From positions 1-48,526 of the forward strand of contig PAOQ02000014.1 in the NCBI GenBank assembly GCA_002708105.2: a stretch of 48,526 nt of DNA, in the 5' to 3' direction. This DNA is from a bacterium (lineage in GTDB: Bacteria > Desulfobacterota_D > UBA1144). Positions 35,018-43,997 of this stretch are shown here, piece after piece. The position numbers and the translations under genes are program-made. The notes beneath the pieces are model-generated. The model was not told where the DNA came from. It did no database searches and saw nothing but the letters and a program-made list of their open reading frames with translations. How positions within the stretch are numbered: position 1 is the stretch's first letter; each line of letters opens with the position of its first letter.

Positions 35018-35090
35018 GGGGCCGTAGCTCAGTTGGGAGAGCGCTTGGATGGCATTCAAGAGGTCGAGGGTTCGATCCCCTTCGGCTCCA
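35018..35090 (+). tRNA. tRNA-Ala (GGC)
   Basis: Acceptor GGGGCCG / CGGCTCC (one G-T pair) with discriminator A, D-arm AGCTCAGTTGGGAGAGC, anticodon stem CTTGG / TCAAG with loop ATGGCAT giving GGC, and T-arm GGGTTCGATCCCC. CCA is not encoded. Confidence 0.96.
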
Positions 35091-35127
35091 TTCGGATTAA
35101 TTATTAGATTTATATTGTTTCATGAAC

Positions 35128-36318
35128 CTATAAATCCTTAAGACTTTCTTTTATTCGTTTAGTCCCTTCTTTAATATCTTCAATCGAAGTGGCATATGAA
35201 ATTCTTATATGATTATCTGAGCCAAACTCAATTCCTGGCACTACTGCAACCTTTGCTTCCTCAAGAAGAAAATCGGTGAAATCGATCGAGTTAGAGATAT
35301 TTTTTCCTTTATATTTTTTACCAAAATAATACGAAATATCAGGAAATACATAAAAAGCTCCTCGTGGAACAAAGCATTTGATGCCTTCAATTTTATTTAG
35401 AAAAGATGAGATAAAATCTTTTCTTATCTCAAATTCTTTTAACATTTCAGTTACTTTTTGTTGATCTCCAGAAAAAGCCTCAATAGCTGCCTTCTGAGAT
35501 ATGGATGTTGGATTTGAAGTTGATTGACCACTTAAGTTGTTCATAGCAGAAATTACATCCGAATTTCCAGCCGCATATCCAATTCTCCATCCAGTCATTG
35601 AATAAGTTTTTGATACACCATTTATTAATATTGTTCTTTCTTTTGTGTCTTCACTTAATTCGGGAAATGACACATGTTTCTCGCCGGAATAAATAATTTT
35701 GTCATAAATCTCATCTGATAACACAATAAGATTTTTTTCTTTGGCAACTTCAGCAATTTCTTCAAGCTCCTTCCTGTTGTATGTTGCACCTGTAGGATTA
35801 GATGGGTAATTTAAAACAAGTATCTTTGTTTTTTTGGAGCATCTTGAAAGAATTTGTTTTGGAGTCACTTTAAAATCGTCCTCTTGACTACCATTTAATA
35901 TGACTGGAACCCCACCGCAAATTTTAACTTGTTCTGGATATGAGACCCAGTATGGGGCAGGTATCAATACTTCATCATTCTCATCAATTAAAACATTAAA
36001 TAGATTGTATAAAACATGTTTGGCACCAGATCCAACAAGAATCTGATTATTCTCATATTTAAGACCATAATCAGAGTAAATACGATTCCTTATAGCTTCT
36101 TTTAGTTCCACAATTCCACTTGCTGCGGTATATTTAGTGAATCCAGAATCAATTGATTGCTTTGCGGCGTCTTTGATATTATCTGGTGTATCAAAATCAG
36201 GCTCACCTGCACCAAAACCAATAATATCAATCCCTTTAGATTTCAACTCCTTTGCTTTAGCTGTTATAGCAAGTGTAGCAGAAGGTTTAAGGGTCTTAGC
36301 TAATTTTGAAAGTTTCAT
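35128..36318 (-). CDS. aspC: Aspartate aminotransferase (class I, subgroup Ib type)
   Basis: 396 residues of a fold-type I PLP enzyme. It contains GAGEPDFDTP (37-46), the substrate-tunnel KYTAASG, NYPSNPTGA (170-178), SDEIYDKI (201-208) and the PLP lysine K237 in NGVSKTYSMTGWRIGYAAG. These match the short prokaryotic Ib aspartate (and sometimes prephenate) aminotransferases rather than E. coli AspC proper, so aatA would be an equally good name. It moves the amino group between aspartate and 2-oxoglutarate. It is the last gene of the recF-to-aspC operon, three bases after coaD. Substrate range is inferred from the family. Confidence 0.9.
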   Translation of the reverse strand: MKLSKLAKTLKPSATLAITAKAKELKSKGIDIIGFGAGEPDFDTPDNIKDAAKQSIDSGFTKYTAASGIVELKEAIRNRIYSDYGLKYENNQILVGSGAKHVLYNLFNVLIDENDEVLIPAPYWVSYPEQVKICGGVPVILNGSQEDDFKVTPKQILSRCSKKTKILVLNYPSNPTGATYNRKELEEIAEVAKEKNLIVLSDEIYDKIIYSGEKHVSFPELSEDTKERTILINGVSKTYSMTGWRIGYAAGNSDVISAMNNLSGQSTSNPTSISQKAAIEAFSGDQQKVTEMLKEFEIRKDFISSFLNKIEGIKCFVPRGAFYVFPDISYYFGKKYKGKNISNSIDFTDFLLEEAKVAVVPGIEFGSDNHIRISYATSIEDIKEGTKRIKESLKDL

Positions 36319-36321
36319 TAT

Positions 36322-36810
36322 TTACCCCTTTTCAAGCAATTTCTTTTTTAATTCTTTTTCAACAATTTTTGGAATAAATTTACTAGCATCGCCACCCAAG
36401 CGAATAATATCTTTAATTAAAGACGAACTGATGTGTGAATAATTACCATCAGCCACCATAAATATAGTTTCAACTTTTTTATTGAGTTTATTATTTGATG
36501 TAGCCATTTGAAGCTCATATTCGAAGTCTTGGACTGTACGCATGCCACGTAAGACTGTGAAAATTTTTTTCTTATTTGCATAGTCTACTAATAAGCCTTC
36601 AAATTGATCTACAAAAATTTTATTCTTATTTTTAAAAACTTTCTTTAGAATCTTAACTCTCTCACTCGACGAAAGAATTGAATTTTTTGATGAATTTTTT
36701 GCCACACCAATGATAACTTTATCAAAACATTTTGCAGCTCTTTCGATAATATTTACATGACCATTTGTTAATGGATCAAAGCTTCCAGGATATATAACAG
36801 ATCTTTTCAT
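36322..36810 (-). CDS. coaD: Phosphopantetheine adenylyltransferase
   Basis: 162 residues from ATG 36810. It begins MKRSVIYPGSFDPLTNGH, where the T15-x-x-H18 motif binds ATP, and contains GMRTVQDFEYELQMA and HISSSLIKDI, the full CoaD pattern. It transfers AMP from ATP to 4'-phosphopantetheine, the penultimate step of CoA synthesis. An ATG at 36828 is also in frame but would add six residues and overlap rsmD by 16 bases; the start used here is two bases after the rsmD stop and matches the length of characterised CoaD proteins. rsmD-coaD adjacency is widespread in bacteria. Confidence 0.95.
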   Translation of the reverse strand: MKRSVIYPGSFDPLTNGHVNIIERAAKCFDKVIIGVAKNSSKNSILSSSERVKILKKVFKNKNKIFVDQFEGLLVDYANKKKIFTVLRGMRTVQDFEYELQMATSNNKLNKKVETIFMVADGNYSHISSSLIKDIIRLGGDASKFIPKIVEKELKKKLLEKG

Positions 36811-36812
36811 GT

Positions 36813-37355
36813 TTAATTTTGCCAACAAAAAGTAATATACTTATCTTTGTAAACTTTAACTCTATTTTCTACATCAAGTATAATTTTTTCCTCTTTAGGG
36901 TGCTCACACACAATCATTCCTCCAGGAGGTGATAATTTCAATGCTGTTCTTATAATACCATTAAGTGTTTTGTCATCAAAATAGGAATAAGGTGGATCAA
37001 TAAATATCAAATCAAACTCTTTGTGATTTTTAATTAGCATTCGGGTGGCGGAACCAAATTCTTTATTAATTACGCTTGACTGATTAACAAAGCCACACTT
37101 ACTTAAATTATCTTTTATACAATTAATTGATGTCGGATTTTTATCAATAAAAGTTGCAAAACTCGCTCCCATACTTAAGGCTTCGATCCCAAGAGAACCA
37201 CTTCCAGCAAAAATATCTAAAATCTCTTTCCCTTCAGTCGGGGGCAGAATATCAAAAATCATCTTCCTTATTTTACTTGTTTTAGGCCTAACTAGATTAT
37301 TATTAGGCACCTTAAGCTTAAAACCTTTTTTGATTCCATTGGTTATCTTAATCAT
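36813..37355 (-). CDS. rsmD: 16S rRNA (guanine966-N2)-methyltransferase RsmD
   Basis: 180 residues with the RsmD signature: an N-terminal basic hairpin (KITNGIKKGFKLKVP, VRPKTSKIRKMIFDIL), the SAM-binding ILDIFAGSGSLGIEAL (45-60), and the catalytic DPPYSYF motif. It methylates G966 of 16S rRNA in the assembled small subunit. It sits between pepF and coaD with gaps of 11 and 2 bases on the same strand, so it is co-transcribed with them. Confidence 0.93.
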   Translation of the reverse strand: MIKITNGIKKGFKLKVPNNNLVRPKTSKIRKMIFDILPPTEGKEILDIFAGSGSLGIEALSMGASFATFIDKNPTSINCIKDNLSKCGFVNQSSVINKEFGSATRMLIKNHKEFDLIFIDPPYSYFDDKTLNGIIRTALKLSPPGGMIVCEHPKEEKIILDVENRVKVYKDKYITFCWQN

Positions 37356-37366
37356 AAGCTTTAAAG

Positions 37367-39136
37367 TTATTTTTCATAAAAGATTTTTTCGGCTTCTGTT
37401 AAAAGATTTTTCATTAAATACATGCTACTTTCCCAAAAATCATTTCTTCGAATATCTAAGCCTATTTTTTTAACTAATTTTTCTGGTGAATCAGTACTTC
37501 CAGAAGATAGTAATTGGATATATTTTTTTACAAAAACATTTTTATCCTCATTATATTTTGCAAAAAGTCCATGAACAAGAAGTTCTCCAAATGAATAAGA
37601 ATAACAATAAAACGGAGAATGAATAAAATGAGGTATGTACATCCACCACGATTTATAATATTCAGATATCTTAATCGAATTTCCGAACATTTTTGAGTTG
37701 GCCTTAATCCAGGCACTATCAAAATCCGAGGATGATAACTCGCCGCTGTTTTTTGACTTATTGTGAACATCCCATTCAAAATTAGTCATAACTATTTGTC
37801 TGAAAACGGTTGCGAACATATCCTCTAATTTAGAGCAGATTAAATATAACTTTTCTTGTCGATCATTTTCACCATTAAGTAGCTTGTCAAACACTAACAT
37901 TTCTGCAAATACACTAGCAGTCTCAGCTGTAGTAAGAGGCGTATTTTGTTGGAAATAGCCATTTTTTCTTGATAGGTATTGGTGTATTCCATGACCTAGT
38001 TCATGAGCCAATGTCATTACATCCCTAATTTTTCCGGTAAAGTTCATCAATATGTATGGATGAACTGACGGTACACATGAATGGCTAAATGCCCCGCCCC
38101 TTTTTCCATTTCTAAGTTTGTAATCAATCCAGTTGTTATCAAAAAACAGTTTAGCAATATCGCCCATTTCTGTTGAAAATTCATTGAATGAATCTAAGAC
38201 AATTTCCTTGGCATCATTAAACGAAAACTTCTTACTAGATTCTCCTAAGGGTGCATATCTATCATAGTCTGAAAAATTTTTTATCTTTAAGATTTTGCTT
38301 TTGAGAGAATAATACTTAATAGGAAGTTTATTGTACTTATTACAAGTTTTTATAAGTGCCTCAACAGTTTTTTCTGATATTTCATTTGACAGATTTCTCG
38401 CAGACATTGGAGATTTATGACCTCTGATTTGATTTGTAATTTTAGAATCTGTTAGAATTTGATTAAAAATAAAGGTTAACAACTTCCTTTCAGAGTTTAA
38501 TCCTTCTGTTAAGCTTTTTGCGGCAGAAATCCTTACTTTCCTATCTTTATCATACAATAAAGCTAGAACTTGAGTTTCGGTTAAAGTCGATTCTTTATTT
38601 TTAATTTTTAACTTAAATTCAATATTATTTAACGTTTGATCAAATAGTCTATTAAAGGCTCGTGAAGAAGTAATAGTTTTTTTATCCATTATTTTTTCTT
38701 CAGGCTCTGATAACATATATTTCTTATATTTCCGTTCTGATTTAAGTAGATGTGAATAGTCTTTCAATAGTGTGTTTGAGTATAGTAACTTTGCTTTCTT
38801 CTCAGGAATCTTATTCCATGAAAGAAAATAAAAAATCAGGTTCTTTCTTATGTTGGATATTTTTTCAGAAGAATCTTGGAAAAATTTTGAATAATGTTCG
38901 TTATTTGTATCAGAGGCAAATAGTAACGAAGCATATGATGATATCTTTCCTAGACCTTCATAAATATCCTCAAGCTCAATAATGGATTTTAATATTACTT
39001 TAGGAGAAGATTTTTCGTTTATACTATTTCTATATTTCTTATTAAAAGCTATTGATTCTGATTCTAGTTTAATAAAATCAGATTTTATTTTTTTTGAATC
39101 AATACTTTTATATAAGTCGTCTAAATTCCAATCCAT
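37367..39136 (-). CDS. pepF: Oligoendopeptidase F (M3 family)
   Basis: 589 residues, a normal length for PepF. The zinc motif H378-E-L-G-H382 lies in TLAHELGHGIHQYLS, and the third ligand is likely E405 in TAETASVFAE. The N-terminal half is helical, and the VHPYILMNFTGK segment just before the motif is typical of PepF rather than thimet oligopeptidase. It hydrolyses peptides of about 7-17 residues in the cytoplasm. A +-strand frame over this gene is only its shadow. It lies in the recF-yqeY-pepF-rsmD-coaD-aspC run, 11 bases after yqeY. Confidence 0.94.
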   Translation of the reverse strand: MDWNLDDLYKSIDSKKIKSDFIKLESESIAFNKKYRNSINEKSSPKVILKSIIELEDIYEGLGKISSYASLLFASDTNNEHYSKFFQDSSEKISNIRKNLIFYFLSWNKIPEKKAKLLYSNTLLKDYSHLLKSERKYKKYMLSEPEEKIMDKKTITSSRAFNRLFDQTLNNIEFKLKIKNKESTLTETQVLALLYDKDRKVRISAAKSLTEGLNSERKLLTFIFNQILTDSKITNQIRGHKSPMSARNLSNEISEKTVEALIKTCNKYNKLPIKYYSLKSKILKIKNFSDYDRYAPLGESSKKFSFNDAKEIVLDSFNEFSTEMGDIAKLFFDNNWIDYKLRNGKRGGAFSHSCVPSVHPYILMNFTGKIRDVMTLAHELGHGIHQYLSRKNGYFQQNTPLTTAETASVFAEMLVFDKLLNGENDRQEKLYLICSKLEDMFATVFRQIVMTNFEWDVHNKSKNSGELSSSDFDSAWIKANSKMFGNSIKISEYYKSWWMYIPHFIHSPFYCYSYSFGELLVHGLFAKYNEDKNVFVKKYIQLLSSGSTDSPEKLVKKIGLDIRRNDFWESSMYLMKNLLTEAEKIFYEK

Positions 39137-39147
39137 AATCCCCTCTT

Positions 39148-39579
39148 TCAGCCAATCAATTCTTTGGCAACTTTGCTAATTAATGAGTTATCCGCAGTCT
39201 TAGAAAATTCTTTTATTGAGGCTTTGATTAACTCGCCCATATTCAATTTATTTTGGTCTTTCAGATTATTTTTAATTGTGGTCATTTTAGTTATTAATTC
39301 GTCCTCGGACATTTGTTCTGGCAAATACCCCTCTAAGATTGTTTGTTCCTCCGATTCAATCTTTGCAAGATCCTCTCTATTATTGTTAGAATAAAGCGAG
39401 AAAGCTTCTTTTCGTTTTTTAACCTCTTTTTTTATAATATTAATTATGACTTCGTCAGGAACATTATCTTTGAACCCTTCATTGCTAACAATAGATAATA
39501 CTGTTCGAATTACATTTGACCCTATTTTATTTTTAGCTAGGATGAAACTCTTTAAATCATCTTTTAATTTAGAAAGCAT
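39148..39579 (-). CDS. yqeY: GatB/YqeY-domain protein
   Basis: 143 residues, all helical, beginning LSKLKDDLKSFILAKNKIGSNVIRTVLS and containing EQTILEGYLPEQMSEDEL, the diagnostic turn of the YqeY family. The fold matches the tail domain of GatB and can bind tRNA, but the stand-alone protein has no firmly proven role. In many genomes it sits between rpsU and dnaG; here it lies between recF and pepF with gaps of 9 and 11 bases. Confidence 0.9.
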   Translation of the reverse strand: MLSKLKDDLKSFILAKNKIGSNVIRTVLSIVSNEGFKDNVPDEVIINIIKKEVKKRKEAFSLYSNNNREDLAKIESEEQTILEGYLPEQMSEDELITKMTTIKNNLKDQNKLNMGELIKASIKEFSKTADNSLISKVAKELIG

Positions 39580-39588
39580 AGGTTAAAT

Positions 39589-40665
39589 CTAACTTATTTT
39601 CTTACAATCTCCATCAATTATAGAAAAAATTCCAAATTGTTGGTTTTTCGTTTTTTCAAGGATGTTTTTGTTGTTAGCTGTAATAAAAGATTGAGCTTCA
39701 AGACTTTTAATAAAATTAAAGAAAAAATTGAATCTTTCCTCGTCAAATTCACTTCCTATTTCATCAACTAAAATTATAGGAAAAGCATTATTAATTTTTT
39801 TCAAAAGTAAAATCTCAGAAATTTTAAGCGCCATGGATACACTTTTTTTTTCTCCTTCAGAGCCAAATTCGAAAATGTCGGAGCCATTAAACAAGAATGA
39901 TATTTCATCTTTATGTGATCCTGTAAGGGATCTTTTAGCCTTTTTTTCTTTTTCACTATTTAGTTTGAATTTTTCACTAAGTAATTTGGTGTTTGTACAA
40001 TAACTATTAAAGACTAACTCTAATTTAAACTCTGGATTTAGCTTTTTTAAAATCTTTTCAGAAAAAATGGTGATCCTTGAAAGCCATAATTTTCTTTCTG
40101 TGGAAACTTTATATGAATATTCTATTAATCTGTTGTCAATAAAATTTAGTAATTCATTGTTTCCATTTGAATTTAAAAGCTCATTTTTTCTTTTTATTTC
40201 TTTATTATATAGTTTTAATTTTTTATTAAATCCATTGCTAAAATTAGAAATTACTGAGTCTAAGATAATTCTTCGAGGCTTAAATGATTTTTCTAAGTTA
40301 TTCTTAAAGTCTTTATCTAGTATTACAGCCGATAAAATCTTTCTAAGTTCTGCCCGATTTTTGATTCGTTTATCATTAAGGAATATTTTTTTTACATTTT
40401 CATGAATTAATACTTTAATTTCATTTTTAAAACCTAGATTGTTCAACTCTATCCTAAGTTCACTCCCCTTATTAGAGAAGTTTATAAGATTTTTCGTATT
40501 AGATGTTCGGTATGATTTTCCATATCCACATAGCCAAATAGCTTCGAGTAGATTTGTCTTTCCTTGACCATTTCTCCCTATTAATAAATTAATCTTTGAA
40601 TCAATACTAATATCTATTTTTCGATAATTTCTAAAGTTTATGAGAGAAATTGCTTTTATTTTCAT
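39589..40665 (-). CDS. recF: DNA replication and repair protein RecF
   Basis: 358 residues of an SMC-like ATPase. It starts with the RecF N-terminus ISLINFRNYRKIDI, Walker A GRNGQGKT (30-37) followed by NLLEAIWLCGYGKSYR, the signature region FGSEGEKKSVSMALK in place of the usual S-x-G-Q, and Walker B IILVDEIGSEFDEERF. With RecO and RecR it loads RecA at gapped DNA. RecF usually lies with dnaA, dnaN and gyrB; here it heads a different operon, and gyrA is 15 kb away. It is divergent from the Cdc48-like gene. Confidence 0.93.
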   Translation of the reverse strand: MKIKAISLINFRNYRKIDISIDSKINLLIGRNGQGKTNLLEAIWLCGYGKSYRTSNTKNLINFSNKGSELRIELNNLGFKNEIKVLIHENVKKIFLNDKRIKNRAELRKILSAVILDKDFKNNLEKSFKPRRIILDSVISNFSNGFNKKLKLYNKEIKRKNELLNSNGNNELLNFIDNRLIEYSYKVSTERKLWLSRITIFSEKILKKLNPEFKLELVFNSYCTNTKLLSEKFKLNSEKEKKAKRSLTGSHKDEISFLFNGSDIFEFGSEGEKKSVSMALKISEILLLKKINNAFPIILVDEIGSEFDEERFNFFFNFIKSLEAQSFITANNKNILEKTKNQQFGIFSIIDGDCKKIS

Positions 40666-40678
40666 TTTTTTAACTAAT

Positions 40679-40707
40679 TTAGCATTAGATGCTTGAACTA
40701 TTATAAC
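40679..40707 (+). promoter_or_regulatory. Possible promoter of the Cdc48-like operon
   Basis: TTAGCA (40679-40684) and TATAAC (40702-40707) are separated by 17 bases and match the -35 and -10 consensus at four and five of six positions, about 20 bases before the ATG. A/T-rich sequence makes chance matches common. Confidence 0.3.
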
Positions 40708-40728
40708 CCATCGGTAATCTATTGAAAT

Positions 40729-42777
40729 ATGAGCATTGATTTAGTAATTGAGGACATAGGAGTAAAAGACGCCAATAAGGGTTTTGCCAGAATCTCAGAA
40801 AAGAAAATGCAACAGCTTGGCCTGGAGCCTTATGATATTGTTGAGATTTGTGGTCAAAGGAAGTCTGCGATTAGAATTATGCCGATGAAGAATGACGACG
40901 CTTCCAAAGATAATTATATTAAAATTGATGGCTTAACTCGTCAGAATATTAAATCCTCTATTAAGGAAAAAGTAATTATTAAAAAAGCTGAACTTCTTAC
41001 AACCAACAAGATTGTTTTAAGTCCATCGAATCCTAACTCTCTTCTATTTATGAATGATACAAAGATCCTACTGACTCAATTAAATGGTTTTGTGGTAACT
41101 GCAGGTGATAAATTGCATCTAAAACTTCCTGGAAATAAATCCGAAGAATTTAATGTTATTTCAACAAACCCTTCTTCCCCCTCAGTAATAGATAAAAAAA
41201 CAAAGATAGATATTAAAAGACAAAATAGGAACTCAGAAGAAAGAAAAGTTACAACCTACAGTGATATAGGTGGTCTTCAAGAGCAACTTAAGAAAATAAA
41301 AGACTTGGTTGAACTACCATTAAAACATCCAGAAATTTTTTCAAGATTGGGGATTGATCCACCAAAAGGACTCTTACTCGTTGGACCTCCGGGTACTGGT
41401 AAAACTCTTCTTGCAAGAGCAATTGCGCAAGAATGTGGGGTTAATTTTATCTTAGTAAATGGACCCGAAATTGTCAGAAAATTTTATGGTGAAAGTGAAG
41501 CTTTATTAAGAGAGATTTTTCAAAATGCTTCCGACAAACAACCATCTATACTTTTTATAGATGAAATTGATGCTGTAGCTCCTAAAAGAGATAGAGTTCA
41601 TGGAGAAGTTGAAAAAAGAATAGTTGGTCAACTTTTAGCTTTAATGGATGGATTAAAGGATAGAGGAAAAGTAATTGTTCTGGCGGCTACTAATATGCCA
41701 AATTCTATTGATCCCGCTTTGAGAAGACCTGGAAGATTTGATAAAGAAATAGTTTTAGATGCACCAAATATTATGGCTAGAAAAGAAATATTAGAAATTC
41801 ATACAAGAGGTATGCCATTAGATGAAAATGTGAATTTAGAAGAAATTTCAAATATTACTTCAGGATTTGTTGGTGCAGATCTAGAAATGCTTTGTAAAGA
41901 TGCAGCACTAATTTCAGTTCAGAAATTAACAGATAAAGAATCCGTTAACTATGATTTGCTTGATTCTATCAAGGTTTCTAATGCTAATTTTATTGAAGCA
42001 GTTAACGGTATAGAGCCCTCTGCAATTAGAGAAATATTTGTTGAAACCCCAAAAGTTAAATGGGATGAAATAGGTGGCTTGGAAGATTTAAAAGATATTC
42101 TTCAGATGGTTGTTATTAATCCAATAAAAAATAATGAGTTTAGAGAAAAGATGCCAAAAGGGATAATGCTTTATGGACCACCAGGTAGCGGGAAAACAAT
42201 GTTAGCTAAAGCATTGGCGAATTTAAGCGGAATGAATTTTATTTCTATTAAAGGACCGGAGCTGGTGTCTAAATATTTAGGTGAATCAGAAGAAAAATTG
42301 AAAGATTTTTTTAACAAAGCTCGTCAAGTTTCCCCTTCGATTTTATTTATTGACGAGATAGATACTATTTGTCTTGAAGAAAGTTCCTATAATAGCAACA
42401 CTCATAGACTCACTAGTCAATTGTTACTAGAAATGGACGGGTTTAAAGATTTAAATAATGTTGTAGTCTTGGCGGCTACTAATAAAATCGAGCAAATTGA
42501 CAAATCATTATTAAGATCAGGAAGATTTGATTTGGTCTTAGAAACAAGAACACCTAATATAAAAGAATTAATCTCAATTTTTAATATTAAGAGGGATACT
42601 AAAGGTTTAGAGATTGATTTAACGAAAAAACAACTTGAGTCTTTATTGAAGGATTTTAATGGTGCTGATATAGATACGATGTTTAACTTGGCTGTGCAAT
42701 TTAGTAATACCATTAAACTAGATTATGAAAGTCTTACAAGGGCAGCTAATGAAATTGAAAAAAGAAAGAATCTATAA
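40729..42777 (+). CDS. Cdc48/VCP-like double AAA+ ATPase
   Basis: 682 residues with the Cdc48/VAT plan: an N-domain of about 170 residues (double-psi barrel part AGFA-type NKGFARISEKKMQQLGL), then two AAA modules. D1 has Walker A GPPGTGKT (219-226), Walker B FIDEID (276-281) and arginine fingers in LRRPGRFD. D2 has GPPGSGKT (483-490), FIDEID (540-545) and LLRSGRFD. All catalytic residues are intact, so both rings should be active as an unfoldase. The C-terminus ends soon after D2 without the HbYX tail used by archaeal VAT to dock proteasomes. Common in archaea and eukaryotes, patchy in bacteria. Its end overlaps the DUF1460 gene. Confidence 0.9.
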   Translation: MSIDLVIEDIGVKDANKGFARISEKKMQQLGLEPYDIVEICGQRKSAIRIMPMKNDDASKDNYIKIDGLTRQNIKSSIKEKVIIKKAELLTTNKIVLSPSNPNSLLFMNDTKILLTQLNGFVVTAGDKLHLKLPGNKSEEFNVISTNPSSPSVIDKKTKIDIKRQNRNSEERKVTTYSDIGGLQEQLKKIKDLVELPLKHPEIFSRLGIDPPKGLLLVGPPGTGKTLLARAIAQECGVNFILVNGPEIVRKFYGESEALLREIFQNASDKQPSILFIDEIDAVAPKRDRVHGEVEKRIVGQLLALMDGLKDRGKVIVLAATNMPNSIDPALRRPGRFDKEIVLDAPNIMARKEILEIHTRGMPLDENVNLEEISNITSGFVGADLEMLCKDAALISVQKLTDKESVNYDLLDSIKVSNANFIEAVNGIEPSAIREIFVETPKVKWDEIGGLEDLKDILQMVVINPIKNNEFREKMPKGIMLYGPPGSGKTMLAKALANLSGMNFISIKGPELVSKYLGESEEKLKDFFNKARQVSPSILFIDEIDTICLEESSYNSNTHRLTSQLLLEMDGFKDLNNVVVLAATNKIEQIDKSLLRSGRFDLVLETRTPNIKELISIFNIKRDTKGLEIDLTKKQLESLLKDFNGADIDTMFNLAVQFSNTIKLDYESLTRAANEIEKRKNL

Positions 42778-43561
42778 GTTATTTTTTATAAGCTTATTTA
42801 CTGTAGCTTTTTTAGCATCTAGCCTCGTTTTAAGTGAAACCTTTTATTCAGATGAAATAAAATCCGAATTATATAAAAAAGAAGTTAATAATCTTATTCT
42901 TCTAAGGCCTGATCATATATCAGAGAGACATAGATTTTTTTCTGCTGCTTTCCTTGGTAAGCCGTATAGGAGTAATACTTTAAAAGGAAACACAACCAAC
43001 AAAGAAGTTCTTGTAATTAATTTGGATGCTATGGATTGTTTTACTTACCTTGATTACACCCATTCTCTTATAAAAGCAGATAATTATTATGATTTTATTA
43101 ATATATTAAAAAATGTCAGATATAAAGATGGAATTGTTAGCTATAAAAATCGAAATCATTTCTTTTATAATTGGCTAGAGAATGTAAATGGAATTGTAGA
43201 TGTGACATCTCAGATATCGTTAGATAATGCCAATGTAGTTTTAAAATACCTAAATTTGAAAGCGAATAATGAGCTTTATTTAGATGGTATTAAAGTAAAA
43301 AAGGCAAAAATTTATTATTTAAAGCCAGAATTTATAAACGCTGATAATTTGGAAAATTTTAAATCAGGAGATTATATTGGCATATATTCGAATAAAAAAG
43401 GTCTAGACGTTTCACATATTGGAATTTTAATTGTTAGTGATGGGAATTATATTTTTAGACATGCTTCTAGTATAGATGGCATAGATAAAGTGGTTGATAT
43501 GAATTTCATTGAATACATAAAAGGTAAGCCGGGTATAATAGTATATAGAAATAAATTATAG
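42749..43561 (+). CDS. DUF1460 periplasmic protein (NlpC/P60-like amidase fold)
   Basis: 270 residues from ATG 42749, which has AAGG upstream and gives a clean signal peptide (basic MKLKKERIYK then hydrophobic LFFISLFTVAFLASSLVL). An ATG at 42725 would add eight residues. The DUF1460 pattern is clear: FLGKPYRSNTL, the catalytic Cys C97 in LDAMDCFTYLDY, YKDGIVSYKNRNHFFYNW, and catalytic His H223 in DVSHIGILI. The family is predicted to cleave peptidoglycan stem-peptide or amide bonds in the periplasm, possibly in recycling; the activity is inferred. It overlaps the Cdc48-like gene by 29 bases. Confidence 0.85.
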   Translation: MKLKKERIYKLFFISLFTVAFLASSLVLSETFYSDEIKSELYKKEVNNLILLRPDHISERHRFFSAAFLGKPYRSNTLKGNTTNKEVLVINLDAMDCFTYLDYTHSLIKADNYYDFINILKNVRYKDGIVSYKNRNHFFYNWLENVNGIVDVTSQISLDNANVVLKYLNLKANNELYLDGIKVKKAKIYYLKPEFINADNLENFKSGDYIGIYSNKKGLDVSHIGILIVSDGNYIFRHASSIDGIDKVVDMNFIEYIKGKPGIIVYRNKL

Positions 43562-43567
43562 GAGAAC

Positions 43568-43996
43568 ATGATGTCAGATTTGTCAAAACAGAAAGATATT
43601 GGAGAAAATATGTCTGATTCAAGACAGTTAACAACATTGGTAAAGGAGTTAGACAATACACTAAGAACTGTTAAATCAGTAGATGAATATTTATCCAGAA
43701 TTGCTAAAGCAAAGGAGGTGCTGGGTAAGGATTCTGTTTCATTATCTGAGGATATAGAAAAGAATAAGAACTCTCTAGAGCAATCCTTACTAGAGATAGG
43801 TAGGTTTGTACAGGGTGCATTGGACAACATAGAAATAAGTGATGAAGAACTGAATGCAGCATCAGAACAATTAAAACTTTTCACTAATGGAAGCCAAGAA
43901 GCAATAGAATATGCAGAAAAGGAATTAAAAGGTCTAGAGGATGGAACGTATTGGGCTCGATACTGGTCTGGTCTTTTAGAGAGGCTTAAAGGCTAA
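43568..43996 (+). CDS. Coiled-coil protein of unknown function
   Basis: 142 residues (141 if the second ATG at 43571, six bases from AGGAG, is used). It is soluble, acidic and almost wholly helical, with heptad-like repeats from about 20 to 125, followed by an aromatic end (EDGTYWARYWSGLLERLKG). No family that I know fits. It starts seven bases after the DUF1460 stop, whose last bases are part of its ribosome-binding site, so the three genes Cdc48-like, DUF1460 and coiled coil form one operon. The stop is one base from the end of the convergent oxidoreductase gene. Confidence 0.72.
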   Translation: MMSDLSKQKDIGENMSDSRQLTTLVKELDNTLRTVKSVDEYLSRIAKAKEVLGKDSVSLSEDIEKNKNSLEQSLLEIGRFVQGALDNIEISDEELNAASEQLKLFTNGSQEAIEYAEKELKGLEDGTYWARYWSGLLERLKG

Positions 43997-43997
43997 T

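Noticed and set aside
43447-43884. Minus-strand 145-codon frame over the DUF1460 and coiled-coil genes
   Set aside because: It spans two real genes on the opposite strand, is rich in Ser and Phe, and has no motif.
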